Positions 26,460 to 35,394 of a stretch of DNA of 64,000 nucleotides are shown here, piece by piece (the first letter of the stretch is position 1; each line of letters opens with the position of its first letter). A model generated the notes under the pieces. It worked only from the letters and a program-made list of their open reading frames with translations. It searched no databases and was not told the DNA's origin. The DNA comes from Pseudomonas graminis (GTDB lineage Bacteria; Pseudomonadota; Gammaproteobacteria; Pseudomonadales; Pseudomonadaceae). Both the position numbers and the translations under genes were made by a program. The stretch covers positions 1-64,000 of the forward strand of contig NZ_FOHW01000004.1 in the NCBI RefSeq assembly GCF_900111735.1. Reading direction: 5' to 3'.

Positions 26460-27233
26460 ATGCCTTTCGAACTCACCGTTGAACCCACCACCCTTCTGGT
26501 GCTGGCTGTCGTTGCCTTTGCCGCCGGATTCATCGACGCCATCGCAGGCGGCGGCGGGCTGTTGACCACGCCTGCCCTGCTCACTGCCGGCCTGCCGCCG
26601 CATCTGGTGTTGGGCACCAACAAGCTCAGCTCGACCTTCGGCTCGGCCACTGCCAGCTACACCTTTTACCGACGCAAGCTGTTTAACCCGGCGCAATGGA
26701 AACGCGCGCTGATCGGCACGGCGGTGGGGGCGCTGATCGGTGCGGTGGTCGCGCATTATCTGCCGGCCGAACTGCTGAACCAGATGCTCCCGGTGATCGT
26801 GTTCGGCTGCGGGCTGTACCTGCTGTTCGGCGGCACGCCCAAGGCGCCGCTGGACAGCAATGCGCCGATCAAGACCAAATGGCAGTTGCCCCAAGGCCTC
26901 GGGCTGGGCTTTTACGACGGCGTGGCCGGTCCCGGCACCGGCGCGTTCTGGACAGTCAGCACGCTGTTGATGTACCCCGTCGATCTGGTGAAAGCCAGCG
27001 GCGTCGCCCGCAGCATGAACTTCGTCAGCAACGCCGCCGCGCTGATGATCTTTGCCATCAACGGGTCTGTGGACTGGGTCATTGGTCTGTCGATGGGCCT
27101 GGCGCTGATGGTCGGCGCCTTTCTGGGCGCCAGAACCGCGATCAAGGGCGGCGCCAAGTTCATCCGCCCTGTCTTCATCACCGTGGTGCTGGGCTTAACC
27201 GTCCGCCTGGCCTGGCAGCACTGGTTCAACTGA
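26460..27233 (+). CDS. TSUP family membrane transporter (TauE/SafE, YfcA-like)
   Basis: A 257-residue inner-membrane protein with about eight helices in two similar halves. The family hallmarks are [22 protein letters not shown] in the first half (shown here by its glycine run) and [18 protein letters not shown] in the second. Members move sulfite, organosulfonates or related anions; the substrate here is not predictable. The last 39 bp overlap the 3' end of the convergent nudC gene. Confidence 0.9.
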   Translation: MPFELTVEPTTLLVLAVVAFAAGFIDAIAGGGGLLTTPALLTAGLPPHLVLGTNKLSSTFGSATASYTFYRRKLFNPAQWKRALIGTAVGALIGAVVAHYLPAELLNQMLPVIVFGCGLYLLFGGTPKAPLDSNAPIKTKWQLPQGLGLGFYDGVAGPGTGAFWTVSTLLMYPVDLVKASGVARSMNFVSNAAALMIFAINGSVDWVIGLSMGLALMVGAFLGARTAIKGGAKFIRPVFITVVLGLTVRLAWQHWFN

Positions 27234-28061
27234 GCCTGAGCGCCGGGCCAGATACAGGTCGATCAGGTAGCGCGCAATCGAGCGACTGGCCGGCAACGGC
27301 GGCAGGTCATGGATGCTGAACCACTGGGCGTCTTCTATTTCGTCTGCCTGGGGGACGATGTCGCCCCTGTCGTATTCCGCATGGAAGCCGAGCATCATCG
27401 AGTGCGGGAACGGCCAGCACTGGCTGCCCATGTACTGGATGTTCTTGACCGTCACCTGAACCTCTTCCATCACCTCGCGCCGTACGCAGTCCTCGGCCGA
27501 CTCACCCGGCTCGGCGAACCCGGCCAGCGTGCTGTAGACCCCCGACACAAAACGCGGCGAGCGCGCCAGCAGCACTTCATCGCCACGGGTGATCAGCACG
27601 ATCATGCTCGGCGAGATCCGCGGATAAGCGCGCAGATTGCAGTGCGGGCAATACATCGCCCGCTCGCCCGGCACTTGCTGTGCCGGTTGACCGCAACTGC
27701 CACAAAAACGGTGTTCACGGGCCCAGGTGCTGATCTGCGCCGCGTAGCCAAGCATCTGGAACACATCAGCGTCGTCGGCGAGCATGAACTGGCGCAGGGT
27801 CTGCCACTGCGAGCCCTCTAAATCCAGGGCCGGACCCACCTCCTGCGAATCCCGAAGGGTCTGTACGTACACCGGCTCGCCATCGAAATGGCCAATGCCG
27901 TGCTCGTGCATCAAGGGCAGGTCCTGCCGCTTCAGCCATTCGCGCGGGAACAGCACGCCGTTACTGTCCTTCAAAAAGCCCTGGTCACTCTGAACCACAG
28001 CCCAACCGCCGGGTGCCTGGACATCAAGTACGGCGGTGGTCCAACGCTTCGGGCGCGTCAT
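27195..28061 (-). CDS. nudC: NAD+ diphosphatase NudC (NADH pyrophosphatase / RNA deNADding)
   Basis: A 288-residue Nudix hydrolase that splits NAD(H) to NMN(H) and AMP and removes NAD caps from RNA. A zinc ribbon CGSCGQ...MYCPHC is at about 119-144, the Nudix box [21 protein letters not shown] follows in its usual place, and the NudC-specific QCWPFPHS is present. The start ATG 28061 begins MTRPKRW. The 3' end overlaps the convergent transporter gene by 39 bp, so the C-terminus is encoded antisense to that gene's last codons. Confidence 0.94.
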   Translation of the reverse strand: MTRPKRWTTAVLDVQAPGGWAVVQSDQGFLKDSNGVLFPREWLKRQDLPLMHEHGIGHFDGEPVYVQTLRDSQEVGPALDLEGSQWQTLRQFMLADDADVFQMLGYAAQISTWAREHRFCGSCGQPAQQVPGERAMYCPHCNLRAYPRISPSMIVLITRGDEVLLARSPRFVSGVYSTLAGFAEPGESAEDCVRREVMEEVQVTVKNIQYMGSQCWPFPHSMMLGFHAEYDRGDIVPQADEIEDAQWFSIHDLPPLPASRSIARYLIDLYLARRSGSVEPVLPGQADG

Positions 28062-28150
28062 GCCTCAACTCCTCTGATCACCGAGCTGCCCGTCCCCAGC
28101 TCGATAGAGAGCTCAGAAGCGGCAGGCGGTCATGCATTCAAATAGGTCAA

Positions 28151-28963
28151 TCAATTGTCGAAGACCGGCTTCTGTTTGCTCATGTGAGCCACCATCGCCA
28201 GCTTCAGGTCGGCCGATTGCAACATGGCAGCGTTCCAGGTGGCAATGTATTCGAGGCCGTCGTCCACGCTGTGATCGCGCATGTAGCCGATCATCCGCTT
28301 GCTGCCACTGATGGCGATGGGGGACTTGCCGGCGATGTCCCGGGCGATGGCGAACACGCCTTCGAGCAACTGCGGCAGGTCGCTGAACGTGCGGTTGACC
28401 AAGCCAATGCGCAGCGCTTCTTCGGCGCCGACGTTGCGGCCGGTGTAGGCCATTTCGCGCATCATGCCGTCCCCGATCAATCGCGGCAGGCGCTGCAAAG
28501 TGCCGACATCCGCCGCCATGCCCATGTCGATTTCACGAATGGAAAACAGCGCATCGTCCGCCGCGTAGCGCATGTCACAGGCACTGATCAGATCGATGGC
28601 GCCGCCGATGCAATAGCCCTGAATGGCGGCGAGCACCGGTTTGCTGCAACGGTCGACTACGCTAAAGGATTCCTGCATCTGCAGAATCTTGCGGCGCAGC
28701 AGGCGAGCGTTGCGGCCCACGTCCTTGCCCAGCTCGCTGGCCACCGAGGCGAGCAGCGTCAGGTCGATGCCGGAAGAGAAGTGTTTGCCCGCGCCACTGA
28801 GCACCACCACGCGGACGTCGTCGGTGTCGTCGACCCAGCGGAAAATCTCGATGATCTCCTGCCAGAACGCGGCGTTCATCGCGTTGATTTTCTCCGGACG
28901 ATTGATTTGCACGTGGGCAATGTGGTCGGCCAGTTCGACCTTGAACGCACTGTAGTCAGACAC
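28151..28963 (-). CDS. ECH1-like delta3,5-delta2,4-dienoyl-CoA isomerase (crotonase family)
   Basis: A 270-residue crotonase enzyme. Oxyanion-hole segments are GAGKHFSSGIDL at about 56-67 and GYCIGGAIDL. The stretch ACDMRYAADDALFSIREIDM followed by GMAADVGTLQRLPRLIG retains the Asp, Glu and Asp of the catalytic set in eukaryotic dienoyl-CoA isomerase ECH1, together with its DVGTLQRLP signature. This argues for isomerising odd-position double bonds during unsaturated fatty acid oxidation rather than hydration. It lies 89 bp upstream of nudC on the same strand. Family databases often call such proteins just enoyl-CoA hydratase. Confidence 0.88.
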   Translation of the reverse strand: MSDYSAFKVELADHIAHVQINRPEKINAMNAAFWQEIIEIFRWVDDTDDVRVVVLSGAGKHFSSGIDLTLLASVASELGKDVGRNARLLRRKILQMQESFSVVDRCSKPVLAAIQGYCIGGAIDLISACDMRYAADDALFSIREIDMGMAADVGTLQRLPRLIGDGMMREMAYTGRNVGAEEALRIGLVNRTFSDLPQLLEGVFAIARDIAGKSPIAISGSKRMIGYMRDHSVDDGLEYIATWNAAMLQSADLKLAMVAHMSKQKPVFDN

Positions 28964-29248
28964 GGCTTCAGATCCTTTTATGGGCCATATGGGGGTTTAT
29001 TCCTTGACGCCGAATCATAGCAAGTCAATCTGTGCGCCCGCAGGCCACGGTTGCGCCATTTGCCGGACCTCGAATCTGCTGCCCCCCGTCTCGCAAAGCC
29101 GTCGGTCGGCCCGCAATAAACTGAACGCTCCCAGCCGGTAACGGTCCAGAGTGATGGCTGCATGTAACCGGGGTTCCCGGCCATGTCTGCCTGGGTAGCC
29201 GGCCTGTTCCGGCGCCCGACCTTTTCTCAGGTCGCAAGAGGGCGATTC

Positions 29249-30733
29249 TTGACTACATCAAAAGCGGCAACCGGTATCGTGGGCCTGGATGACATCCTTG
29301 CGGGTGGCCTTTCGCGCAGTCACGTGTTTCTCCTGGAAGGAGAGCCCGGCACCGGCAAAACCACCGTCGCGCTGCAGTTTCTGCTGGCAGGCGCAGCGGC
29401 GGGCGAACGTGGTCTGTACATCACGCTGTCTGAAACCGAGCGCGAATTGCGCGACGGCGCCCGCTCCCACGGCTGGGAGCTGGACGAAAACATCTCGGTG
29501 TTCGAACTGACACCCCCTGAAGATTTGTTGAACGCTGCTCATCAGCAGAGTTTGCTGTATTCCTCGGACCTTGAACTGGGCGAGGCGACTAAGCAGATTT
29601 TCGAAATTGTCGAGCAGGTCAAACCTTCGCGGGTGATCATCGACAGCCTCTCGGAAATCCGCCTGCTGGCGCAAAGCTCGTTGCGTTATCGCCGGCAGAT
29701 CCTGGCGATCAAGCATTACTTCGCGCGCTACGACACTACCGTCGTACTGCTCGACGACCTCACCACCGAATCCCTGGACAAAACCGTCCACAGCGTTGCC
29801 CACGGCGTGATCCGCCTCGAAGGCCAGACGCCGACCTACGGCGCCGAACGTCGACGCCTGCGGGTGGTGAAGTATCGCGGTCAGAAGTACCGCGGCGGCT
29901 ATCATGACTTCAACATCATGGACGACGGCATTCAGGTGTTTCCTCGCCTGGTGGCGGCCGAGCACCGTACCGGGTACGTCAGCCGCCAGCTCAGCAGCGG
30001 CATCAAGGAAGTCGACGCCCTGCTCGGTGGCGGGCTGGATACCGGTTCCAGCACTGTGATTCTGGGGCCTGCGGGCACCGGCAAATCGTTGATCGCGTTG
30101 AAGTTCGCCGCTGCGGCGGTGGAGCGCGGCGAGAAGGCGGCGCTGTTTATCTTTGATGAAGAACTCGGGCTGCTGTACAGCCGGATGAGCAAACTGGGCA
30201 TTGATCTTCGCGCACTTGAGGAGACTGGCAATCTGCTTATCCAGCAAGTCGATGCCGCTGAATTGTCCCCCGGTGAGTTTGCCCACCGCGTTCGCCGCTG
30301 CGTCGACGAACTGGGCATCCAGACCGTCGTGATCGACAGCCTCAACGGCTACCAGGCCGCGATGCCTGAAGAGAACGCGCTGGTCCTGCACGTGCACGAA
30401 TTGCTGCTCTACCTCAATCGTCATGGCGCCTCCACGTTCATGACCGTTGCCCAGCACGGTCTGGTCGGCGACATGCAGACCCCGGTGGACATCACCTACC
30501 TCGCCGACTCAGTGATCCTGCTGCGTTATTTCGAGGCGCTGGGTCAGGTCCGTCGGGCCATTTCTGTCATCAAAAAACGCACAGGCACCCATGAGTCAAC
30601 TATTCGTGAATACCGCATCAGTTCGTCCGGCATGACCATCGGCGAACCGCTGGAAGCCTTTCAGGGCGTACTGCGTGGCATCCCTCAATATCTCGGTGAT
30701 AATAATCCGCTGCTGCGGGACACCGACGCGTGA
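29249..30733 (+). CDS. KaiC-like double RecA-type ATPase
   Basis: A 494-residue protein with two KaiC/RadA-like domains. The first P-loop is GEPGTGKT at 31-38 and the second GPAGTGKS at about 273-280. Each has the KaiC-type opening (TGIVGLDDILAGG, then SGIKEVDALLGGG). No kaiA or kaiB is present, so this is a non-clock KaiC homologue, probably a phospho-signalling ATPase. Its stop overlaps the start of a hybrid kinase gene (GTGA), which makes functional coupling likely. I favour TTG 29249 with AGAGGG 6 bp upstream; ATG 29183 would add 22 residues. Confidence 0.88.
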   Translation: MTTSKAATGIVGLDDILAGGLSRSHVFLLEGEPGTGKTTVALQFLLAGAAAGERGLYITLSETERELRDGARSHGWELDENISVFELTPPEDLLNAAHQQSLLYSSDLELGEATKQIFEIVEQVKPSRVIIDSLSEIRLLAQSSLRYRRQILAIKHYFARYDTTVVLLDDLTTESLDKTVHSVAHGVIRLEGQTPTYGAERRRLRVVKYRGQKYRGGYHDFNIMDDGIQVFPRLVAAEHRTGYVSRQLSSGIKEVDALLGGGLDTGSSTVILGPAGTGKSLIALKFAAAAVERGEKAALFIFDEELGLLYSRMSKLGIDLRALEETGNLLIQQVDAAELSPGEFAHRVRRCVDELGIQTVVIDSLNGYQAAMPEENALVLHVHELLLYLNRHGASTFMTVAQHGLVGDMQTPVDITYLADSVILLRYFEALGQVRRAISVIKKRTGTHESTIREYRISSSGMTIGEPLEAFQGVLRGIPQYLGDNNPLLRDTDA

Positions 30734-32760
30734 GCACTCCGGGACAGTTATCGGAACGGGCCATTATCCTGGCCCCTCTCGGACGCGACAGCCTGATCGC
30801 GTCGACCATGCTGCAGGAAGCCGGCTACCCGGCGATCATCACCCCCGACCTGGGGCAGCTGTGCAATGAGCTGATGTCCGGTGCCGGTCTGGCGATCATC
30901 GCCGATGAGGCCTTGCGCGGCGCTGACATCAACCCGCTGCTCAGCTTGCTGGCCAATCAGCCGGCCTGGTCGGACTTCCCCATCGTGTTGCTGACCCATC
31001 ACGGCGGCCCCAAACAGAACCCTTCAGCCCACCTGGGCAAGATGCTCGGCAACGTCACGTTTCTAGAGCGGCCGTTCCACCCGGCCACGCTCATCAGCCT
31101 GGTGAGCACCGCCGTGCGCGGGCGCCGACGACAGTACGAAGCCCGCAGCCGCCTCGAGGAATTGCAGGAAAGCGAGCAGCGCCTGCAACATGCGCTCAAA
31201 GCCGGGCGACTGGGTTCCTGGCAGCTGGACACCCAGTTCCTCGGCCTCGATTGCTCGGACATCACCAAAGCGCACTTTGGCCGGGACGAGCGCGACACGC
31301 TCTCGTACCACGACTGGCTGGGTGCGGTGCATGCTGAAGACCAGCCCCGCATGCAGTCGATGTTGCAGCAAACGCTGGACAGCGGCGCCGATTTCATCAT
31401 CGAGTTTCGCAACGTCTGGCCGGACGGCTCGGTGCATTGGGTCGATATTCGGGCCCGGGCGATCCGCGCGCGCGATGGCCGCGTCACCCTGCTGTCCGGC
31501 GTGACCTCGGACATCACCGAGCGCAAGCTGGCCGAACAGCAGCTGCGCCAGCTCAACGAAACCCTGGAGCAGCAAGTCGAGGAACGCACCTCCCAGCTGC
31601 GCCACAATGAAGAAGTCCTGCGTCAGTCGCAGAAGATGGAAGCAGTGGGCCAGCTCACCGGGGGTATCGCCCACGATTTCAACAACATGCTGACCGGTAT
31701 CATCGGCAGCCTCGAACTGCTGAGACGACGCATCGCTCGGGGCCGCACCGACGACCTGGATGGCCTGATTGACCTGGGCGTTACCTCGGCCAATCGCGCC
31801 GCCGCCCTGACCCACCGTTTGCTGGCGTTCTCGCGGCGCCAGTCGCTGGACGCCAAGCCGGTCTTGATGAATGACCTTGTCAACTCCATGGGCGAACTGC
31901 TGAACCGCAGCGTCAACGAGAGCATCCGTCTCGACATGTGCCTGGACCCGGAATTGTGGACCGCCGAGGCCGACCCGAACCAGCTCGAAAGCGCCCTGCT
32001 CAACCTGGTGCTCAACGCTCGCGACGCCATGCCCGATGGCGGCATGCTGATGATCGAGACCTTCAACCGCAGCCTGGACCGCGATTTCACCAACGCTTAC
32101 GAGAATCTCCTGCCGGGTGACTACGTGGTGCTCAGCGTGCGCGACACGGGCTGCGGAATGCCGGAAACCGTCATTAGCCGGGCATTCGATCCGTTTTTCA
32201 CCACCAAGCCGATCGGCCAGGGTACCGGTCTCGGTTTGTCCATGATCTACGGCTTCGTCAAGCAATCCCACGGGCACGTCGCCATCGAGAGCCAGGTTGG
32301 CGACGGCACAACCGTCCAGCTGTTTCTCCCGCGTTACCACGGGGCGGCGCAGCAAGATGACCCCGCCCTGCCCAACGACACGGCCCAGGCCCGTGAAGGC
32401 GAAACCATTCTATTGGTTGAAGACGATCCGGCCGTGCGCGCACTGGTCAGCCAGGTGCTGAGCGAACTGGGTTACGCGTACGTGGAAGCGGGTGATGCCG
32501 CCGGGGCGATTCCGATCCTGGAATCGGGCCAGCGCATTGACCTGATGATCAGCGACGTCGGCCTGCCGGGCATGAATGGGCGTCAGCTGGCCGACATTGG
32601 TCGGCAGTTGCGCTCGGATCTGAAAGTGCTGTTCATCACCGGCTACGCGGAAAACGCCAGCGCCCGCTCGGGGTTCCTTGAAGAAGGTATGCAGATGATC
32701 ACCAAACCGTTTGCCTTTGACCAATTGACGGCCAAGGTGCGGGAGATGATCGAGGGCTGA
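30730..32760 (+). CDS. PAS hybrid histidine kinase coupled to KaiC-like gene
   Basis: A 676-residue soluble hybrid kinase. Residues about 8-130 look like a degenerate receiver. A PAS domain lies at about 145-270 (SWQLDTQFLG...WVDIRARAIR), then a coiled coil. The phospho-acceptor block [14 protein letters not shown] has His at about 314, and the ATPase domain has [14 protein letters not shown] and [10 protein letters not shown]. The C-terminal receiver (about 555-676) has its Asp in MISDVGLPGMNG. The GTG start at 30730 overlaps the KaiC-like stop. It resembles the hybrid kinase at 61.4 kb. A good terminator follows. Confidence 0.93.
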   Translation: MSTPGQLSERAIILAPLGRDSLIASTMLQEAGYPAIITPDLGQLCNELMSGAGLAIIADEALRGADINPLLSLLANQPAWSDFPIVLLTHHGGPKQNPSAHLGKMLGNVTFLERPFHPATLISLVSTAVRGRRRQYEARSRLEELQESEQRLQHALKAGRLGSWQLDTQFLGLDCSDITKAHFGRDERDTLSYHDWLGAVHAEDQPRMQSMLQQTLDSGADFIIEFRNVWPDGSVHWVDIRARAIRARDGRVTLLSGVTSDITERKLAEQQLRQLNETLEQQVEERTSQLRHNEEVLRQSQKMEAVGQLTGGIAHDFNNMLTGIIGSLELLRRRIARGRTDDLDGLIDLGVTSANRAAALTHRLLAFSRRQSLDAKPVLMNDLVNSMGELLNRSVNESIRLDMCLDPELWTAEADPNQLESALLNLVLNARDAMPDGGMLMIETFNRSLDRDFTNAYENLLPGDYVVLSVRDTGCGMPETVISRAFDPFFTTKPIGQGTGLGLSMIYGFVKQSHGHVAIESQVGDGTTVQLFLPRYHGAAQQDDPALPNDTAQAREGETILLVEDDPAVRALVSQVLSELGYAYVEAGDAAGAIPILESGQRIDLMISDVGLPGMNGRQLADIGRQLRSDLKVLFITGYAENASARSGFLEEGMQMITKPFAFDQLTAKVREMIEG

Positions 32761-32779
32761 GGCAGGCGCTGCAGACACA

Positions 32780-32810
32780 AAAGCCGGCGATTGCCGGCTT
32801 TGTTGTTTTT
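32780..32810. terminator. intrinsic terminator between convergent signalling genes
   Basis: AAAGCCGGC and GCCGGCTTT form a 9-bp stem with a GATT loop, followed by GTTGTTTTTGTT. It ends the kinase transcript on the plus strand, 20 bp after its stop, and lies just past the stop of the convergent regulator. Confidence 0.85.
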
Positions 32811-32830
32811 GTTGCTCAGGGTGGAGGAAA

Positions 32831-33208
32831 TCAGTTGAGCAGGGTTTGAATCTGCGAGTGCAGCGTTTCCATGGTGAACGGCTTGGCGAGAATCGGCGCC
32901 TTTTTGGTGATCGGGCTGCCGCAGTCAACGATCTCTGCCGGGTAGCCACTGATGAAGATGACCTTGAGCTCCGGTCGCAGCTTGACGGCGGGCTCGGCGA
33001 TCATCACGCCAGACACCCCGCCGGGGAGGCGGTAATCGGTGATCATCAAATCGAGGTGGGGTTTGGTGGCAAGAATTTCGAATGCCTGCTCCCCGTTCTC
33101 CGCCTGCAACACCCGATAGCCTTCGCCCGACAGGTAATCGGACAGCAGCATCAGAATGAGCGGCTCGTCTTCGACGATGAGTACGACATTTTCTGCATCA
33201 GAGCTCAT
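32831..33208 (-). CDS. single-domain response regulator
   Basis: A 125-residue stand-alone receiver with no output domain. Acidic pocket E13-D14, phospho-acceptor D58 in LMITDYRLPGG and the conserved Lys in ILAKPF are present. ATG 33208 follows AAAGGCG; the open frame runs further upstream only through repeat DNA. It is convergent with the KaiC-linked hybrid kinase and is a plausible phosphorelay partner for it, in the way orphan receivers often serve hybrid kinases. Confidence 0.9.
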   Translation of the reverse strand: MSSDAENVVLIVEDEPLILMLLSDYLSGEGYRVLQAENGEQAFEILATKPHLDLMITDYRLPGGVSGVMIAEPAVKLRPELKVIFISGYPAEIVDCGSPITKKAPILAKPFTMETLHSQIQTLLN

Positions 33209-33304
33209 TTGAACGCCTTTGATCTTATAGATAGCTGCCATTACGACCATGGCCCGCGCTGGAGGTTGCGCAGGTTGATGAGTTATTTGATTGATCACCG
33301 GATG

Positions 33305-33550
33305 GGTCGGCCTAACGGCCTCCTGTTTCGCCTTCGGCGAGTTACTTGGAAAAGCACCCCAAGTAACCAAGGGTGCCTGCTCCTGGTTGGGCCCGACTTC
33401 GTCGGGTTCCCTCACTCCGACGACGCTCCGTGGGCCCGCGCCGAACGGACATCCATGTCCTGACGGCGCTCTCGCGGCATCCATGCCGCTCGGCCCACTG
33501 CGCGTCGTCTGCGTTCGGCCTGCACCCAAGTCGCGTTTTGTGGTGTATGG
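33305..33550 (+). repeat. ATCCAT-hairpin element, island 1 left arm
   Basis: This element of about 245 bp begins near CGCCTTCGGCGAGTTACTTGG and ends near GCACCCAAGTCGCG. It is packed with dyads: CCCGAC/GTCGGG at 33392-33406, GGACAT/ATGTCC at 33447-33460 and GCGGCAT/ATGCCGC at 33474-33489. An outer stem pairs GACGACGC (about 33418) with GCGTCGTC (about 33502). Copies occur at 33.94, 53.26 and 53.91 kb. Short open frames through it are not genes. Confidence 0.85.
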
Positions 33551-33567
33551 ACTACCGCGTAGAAGAT

Positions 33568-33606
33568 CAACAGCAAAAGCAAAAGCAAAAGCAAAAGCAA
33601 AACCAG
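33568..33606 (+). repeat. AGCAAA hexamer tandem repeat
   Basis: The hexamer AGCAAA is repeated about five times between the hairpin element and the first REP core. A shorter mirrored GATCTGCTCTGCTTTGCTTT tract lies on the other side of the island at about 33892-33916. Confidence 0.85.
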
Positions 33607-33609
33607 TAG

Positions 33610-33886
33610 CTTCCCGGCTGAAGCCGGTCCTACGGGGTGCGCGGTGTGTCAGTGGATCGTTCCCACTGGGTGAACGCGATTTCACCGTAGGAGCCGGCTT
33701 GATGATCGTTCCCACGCTCCGCGTGGGAATGCATCCCGTGACGCTCCGCGTCACCTCCCCAGGCCTGAGTGCGTGTCGCCTTCGTGACGCGGAGCGTCCG
33801 GGGGCGGCGTTACCACGCAGAGCGTGGGAACGATCAGAACAGCACGGCACCGCATACACCCAGTAGGACCGGCTTTAGCCGGGAAG
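33610..33886. repeat. REP pair flanking a DUF1534-type inverted repeat
   Basis: A REP core at 33610-33632 and its inverse at 33863-33886 bracket the centre of island 1. Between them (33705-33836) GTTCCCACGCTCCGCGTGGG is mirrored by a CCACGCAGAGCGTGGGAAC arm, with inner GTGACGCTCCGCGTCAC and GTGACGCGGAGCGTC dyads. Translations of this type of repeat have been listed as DUF1534 in Pseudomonas; I regard those as spurious. Confidence 0.88.
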
Positions 33887-33939
33887 CCTTTGATCTGCTC
33901 TGCTTTGCTTTTGATCTTCGTACGAAAAAAGTCCAGACG

Positions 33940-34180
33940 ACACAAATCGCGACTTGGGTGCAGGCTGAACGCAGGTCTCGCGCAGTGGGCCGAGCCGCAT
34001 GGATGCGGCGAGAGCGCCGTCAGGACATGGATGTCCGTTCGGCGCGGGCCCACGGAGCGGGACCGGAGTGAAGGTACTCCGACGAAGGAGGAGCCCAACC
34101 AGGAGCACAAGCCCTTGGTTACTTGGGGCTTTATCAAGTAACTCGCCGAAGGCGAAACAGTCTGCCCCCAGGCAGACGCT
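33940..34180 (-). repeat. ATCCAT-hairpin element, island 1 right arm (inverted)
   Basis: This is the inverse copy of the left-arm element, reading from CGCGACTTGGGTGCAGGC to AAGTAACTCGCCGAAGGCG. Its dyads are GCCGCAT/ATGCGGC at 33994-34009 and GGACAT/ATGTCC at 34023-34036. Together with the left arm it makes the whole 33.3-34.2 kb interval an imperfect palindrome. Confidence 0.85.
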
Positions 34181-34212
34181 TTTGATGTTGGCGTAACAAG
34201 CATCGCCGCCAA

Positions 34213-35394
34213 TCAGAGCGGCAGCGATACCCGAAACATCGACCCCGCCCCTTCCTCGCTCTCGACACTGATCCGCCCGCCATGAGCGGCCACGATCTGG
34301 TCAGAAATAAACAGCCCGAGGCCAAGCCCCGCCACCGCATGACTCGCCGCAACCCGCTCGAACTGCTGGAAAATGCGCTTCTGGTTTTCCGCGCTGATCC
34401 CGATCCCGTGATCGCGCACCTCCACCCGCGCCTCGCCAGCCTCGCTGTACACCCGCAACTCGATCGGCTTGTGCGCGCCGTAGCGCAAAGCATTGGTCAA
34501 CAGATTCGCCACCACCTGCTCGATACGAAACTCATCCCACACACCAATCACTGGCGTCTTCGCCTGCAACGTCACCGCGCTGCCGGCGGCGGCGATCTGC
34601 GCGGAATAGCTTTCCACCAGATTGACCACCAACTCCGACAAATCAAAAGGGCTGGTACGGATCGACAGCTTGCCGGTCCGGATCCGCGACACATCGAGCA
34701 TGTCCTCGATCAGCCGGATCAGGCTCTGAATCTGCCGCTCATCGCGGTCGACCATGGCCCTGAGTTTTTCCATGGTGAACGCCGAAGCGTTGTCCTTGGC
34801 CAAATGCAGCTTGCGCAGCTGTGTTTCGAGAATCAGGCCATTGAGCGGCGTGCGCACCTCGTGGGAGACGATCGACATGAAGTCATCGCGCATGCGGATC
34901 GCACGCTCCAGCTCGCTCTGGGTCGACTTCAGCTCCTGCATCAGGGCTTCCTGTTCCGCGCGGCTGCGTTCGAGCTCATCGAGTTGCTGCTTCAGGACCT
35001 TGCGCTGGCGATACAGGTCGACGAACACGTTGACCTTGCTCTTCACCGCATGAATATCGAGGGGCTTGTGCAGGAAATCCACGGCACCGCTTTCATAACC
35101 CTTGAACGCGTAATTGAGCTCTCGCCCGGCCGCACTGACGAACACAATCGGGATGTTCTTGGTCTTCTCGGTACCGCGCATCAGCTCGGCGAGTTCGAAG
35201 CCGTTCATCCCTGGCATCTGCACGTCGAGAATCGCCATCGCAAACTCGTGTTCGAGCAGCAACGACAACGCCTCATCCGCAGACAACGCCTTGAACACCT
35301 GACGGTCCTCACGCTTGATCAACGCTTCAAGCGCGAGCAGGTTCTCCGGCAGATCATCCACGATCAGCAGTTTGGCTTTGATTTCACTCAGCAT
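34213..35394 (-). CDS. receiver-histidine kinase fusion
   Basis: A 393-residue soluble protein: receiver domain 1-125 (D57 in AILDVQMPGMNG, Lys in FLHKPLD), a coiled coil at about 128-168, HisKA with H178 in SIVSHEVRTPLNG, and an HATPase domain with NLLTNALRYG, DHGIGI and GLGLGLFIS. A receiver at the N-terminus means it is probably phosphorylated by another kinase, most likely the giant kinase upstream, and passes the signal on. Its ATG at 35394 lies 7 bp inside the end of cheB, so the genes form an operon. Confidence 0.93.
   Translation of the reverse strand: MLSEIKAKLLIVDDLPENLLALEALIKREDRQVFKALSADEALSLLLEHEFAMAILDVQMPGMNGFELAELMRGTEKTKNIPIVFVSAAGRELNYAFKGYESGAVDFLHKPLDIHAVKSKVNVFVDLYRQRKVLKQQLDELERSRAEQEALMQELKSTQSELERAIRMRDDFMSIVSHEVRTPLNGLILETQLRKLHLAKDNASAFTMEKLRAMVDRDERQIQSLIRLIEDMLDVSRIRTGKLSIRTSPFDLSELVVNLVESYSAQIAAAGSAVTLQAKTPVIGVWDEFRIEQVVANLLTNALRYGAHKPIELRVYSEAGEARVEVRDHGIGISAENQKRIFQQFERVAASHAVAGLGLGLFISDQIVAAHGGRISVESEEGAGSMFRVSLPL

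Noticed and set aside
29183..29248. N-terminal extension of the KaiC-like protein from ATG 29183
   Set aside because: The 22 residues are not like KaiC N-termini, and the TTG at 29249 has a better spaced AGAGGG; still, the ATG cannot be fully excluded.
33412..34212. Several 60-190-codon frames in island 1 and their look-alikes at 53.2-54.3 kb
   Set aside because: They translate repeat DNA (PRRTDIHVLTAL-, LGCRLNAGLAQW- and ERGND-like strings) and occur in all orientations without ribosome sites. They are artefacts even if similar entries exist in databases.
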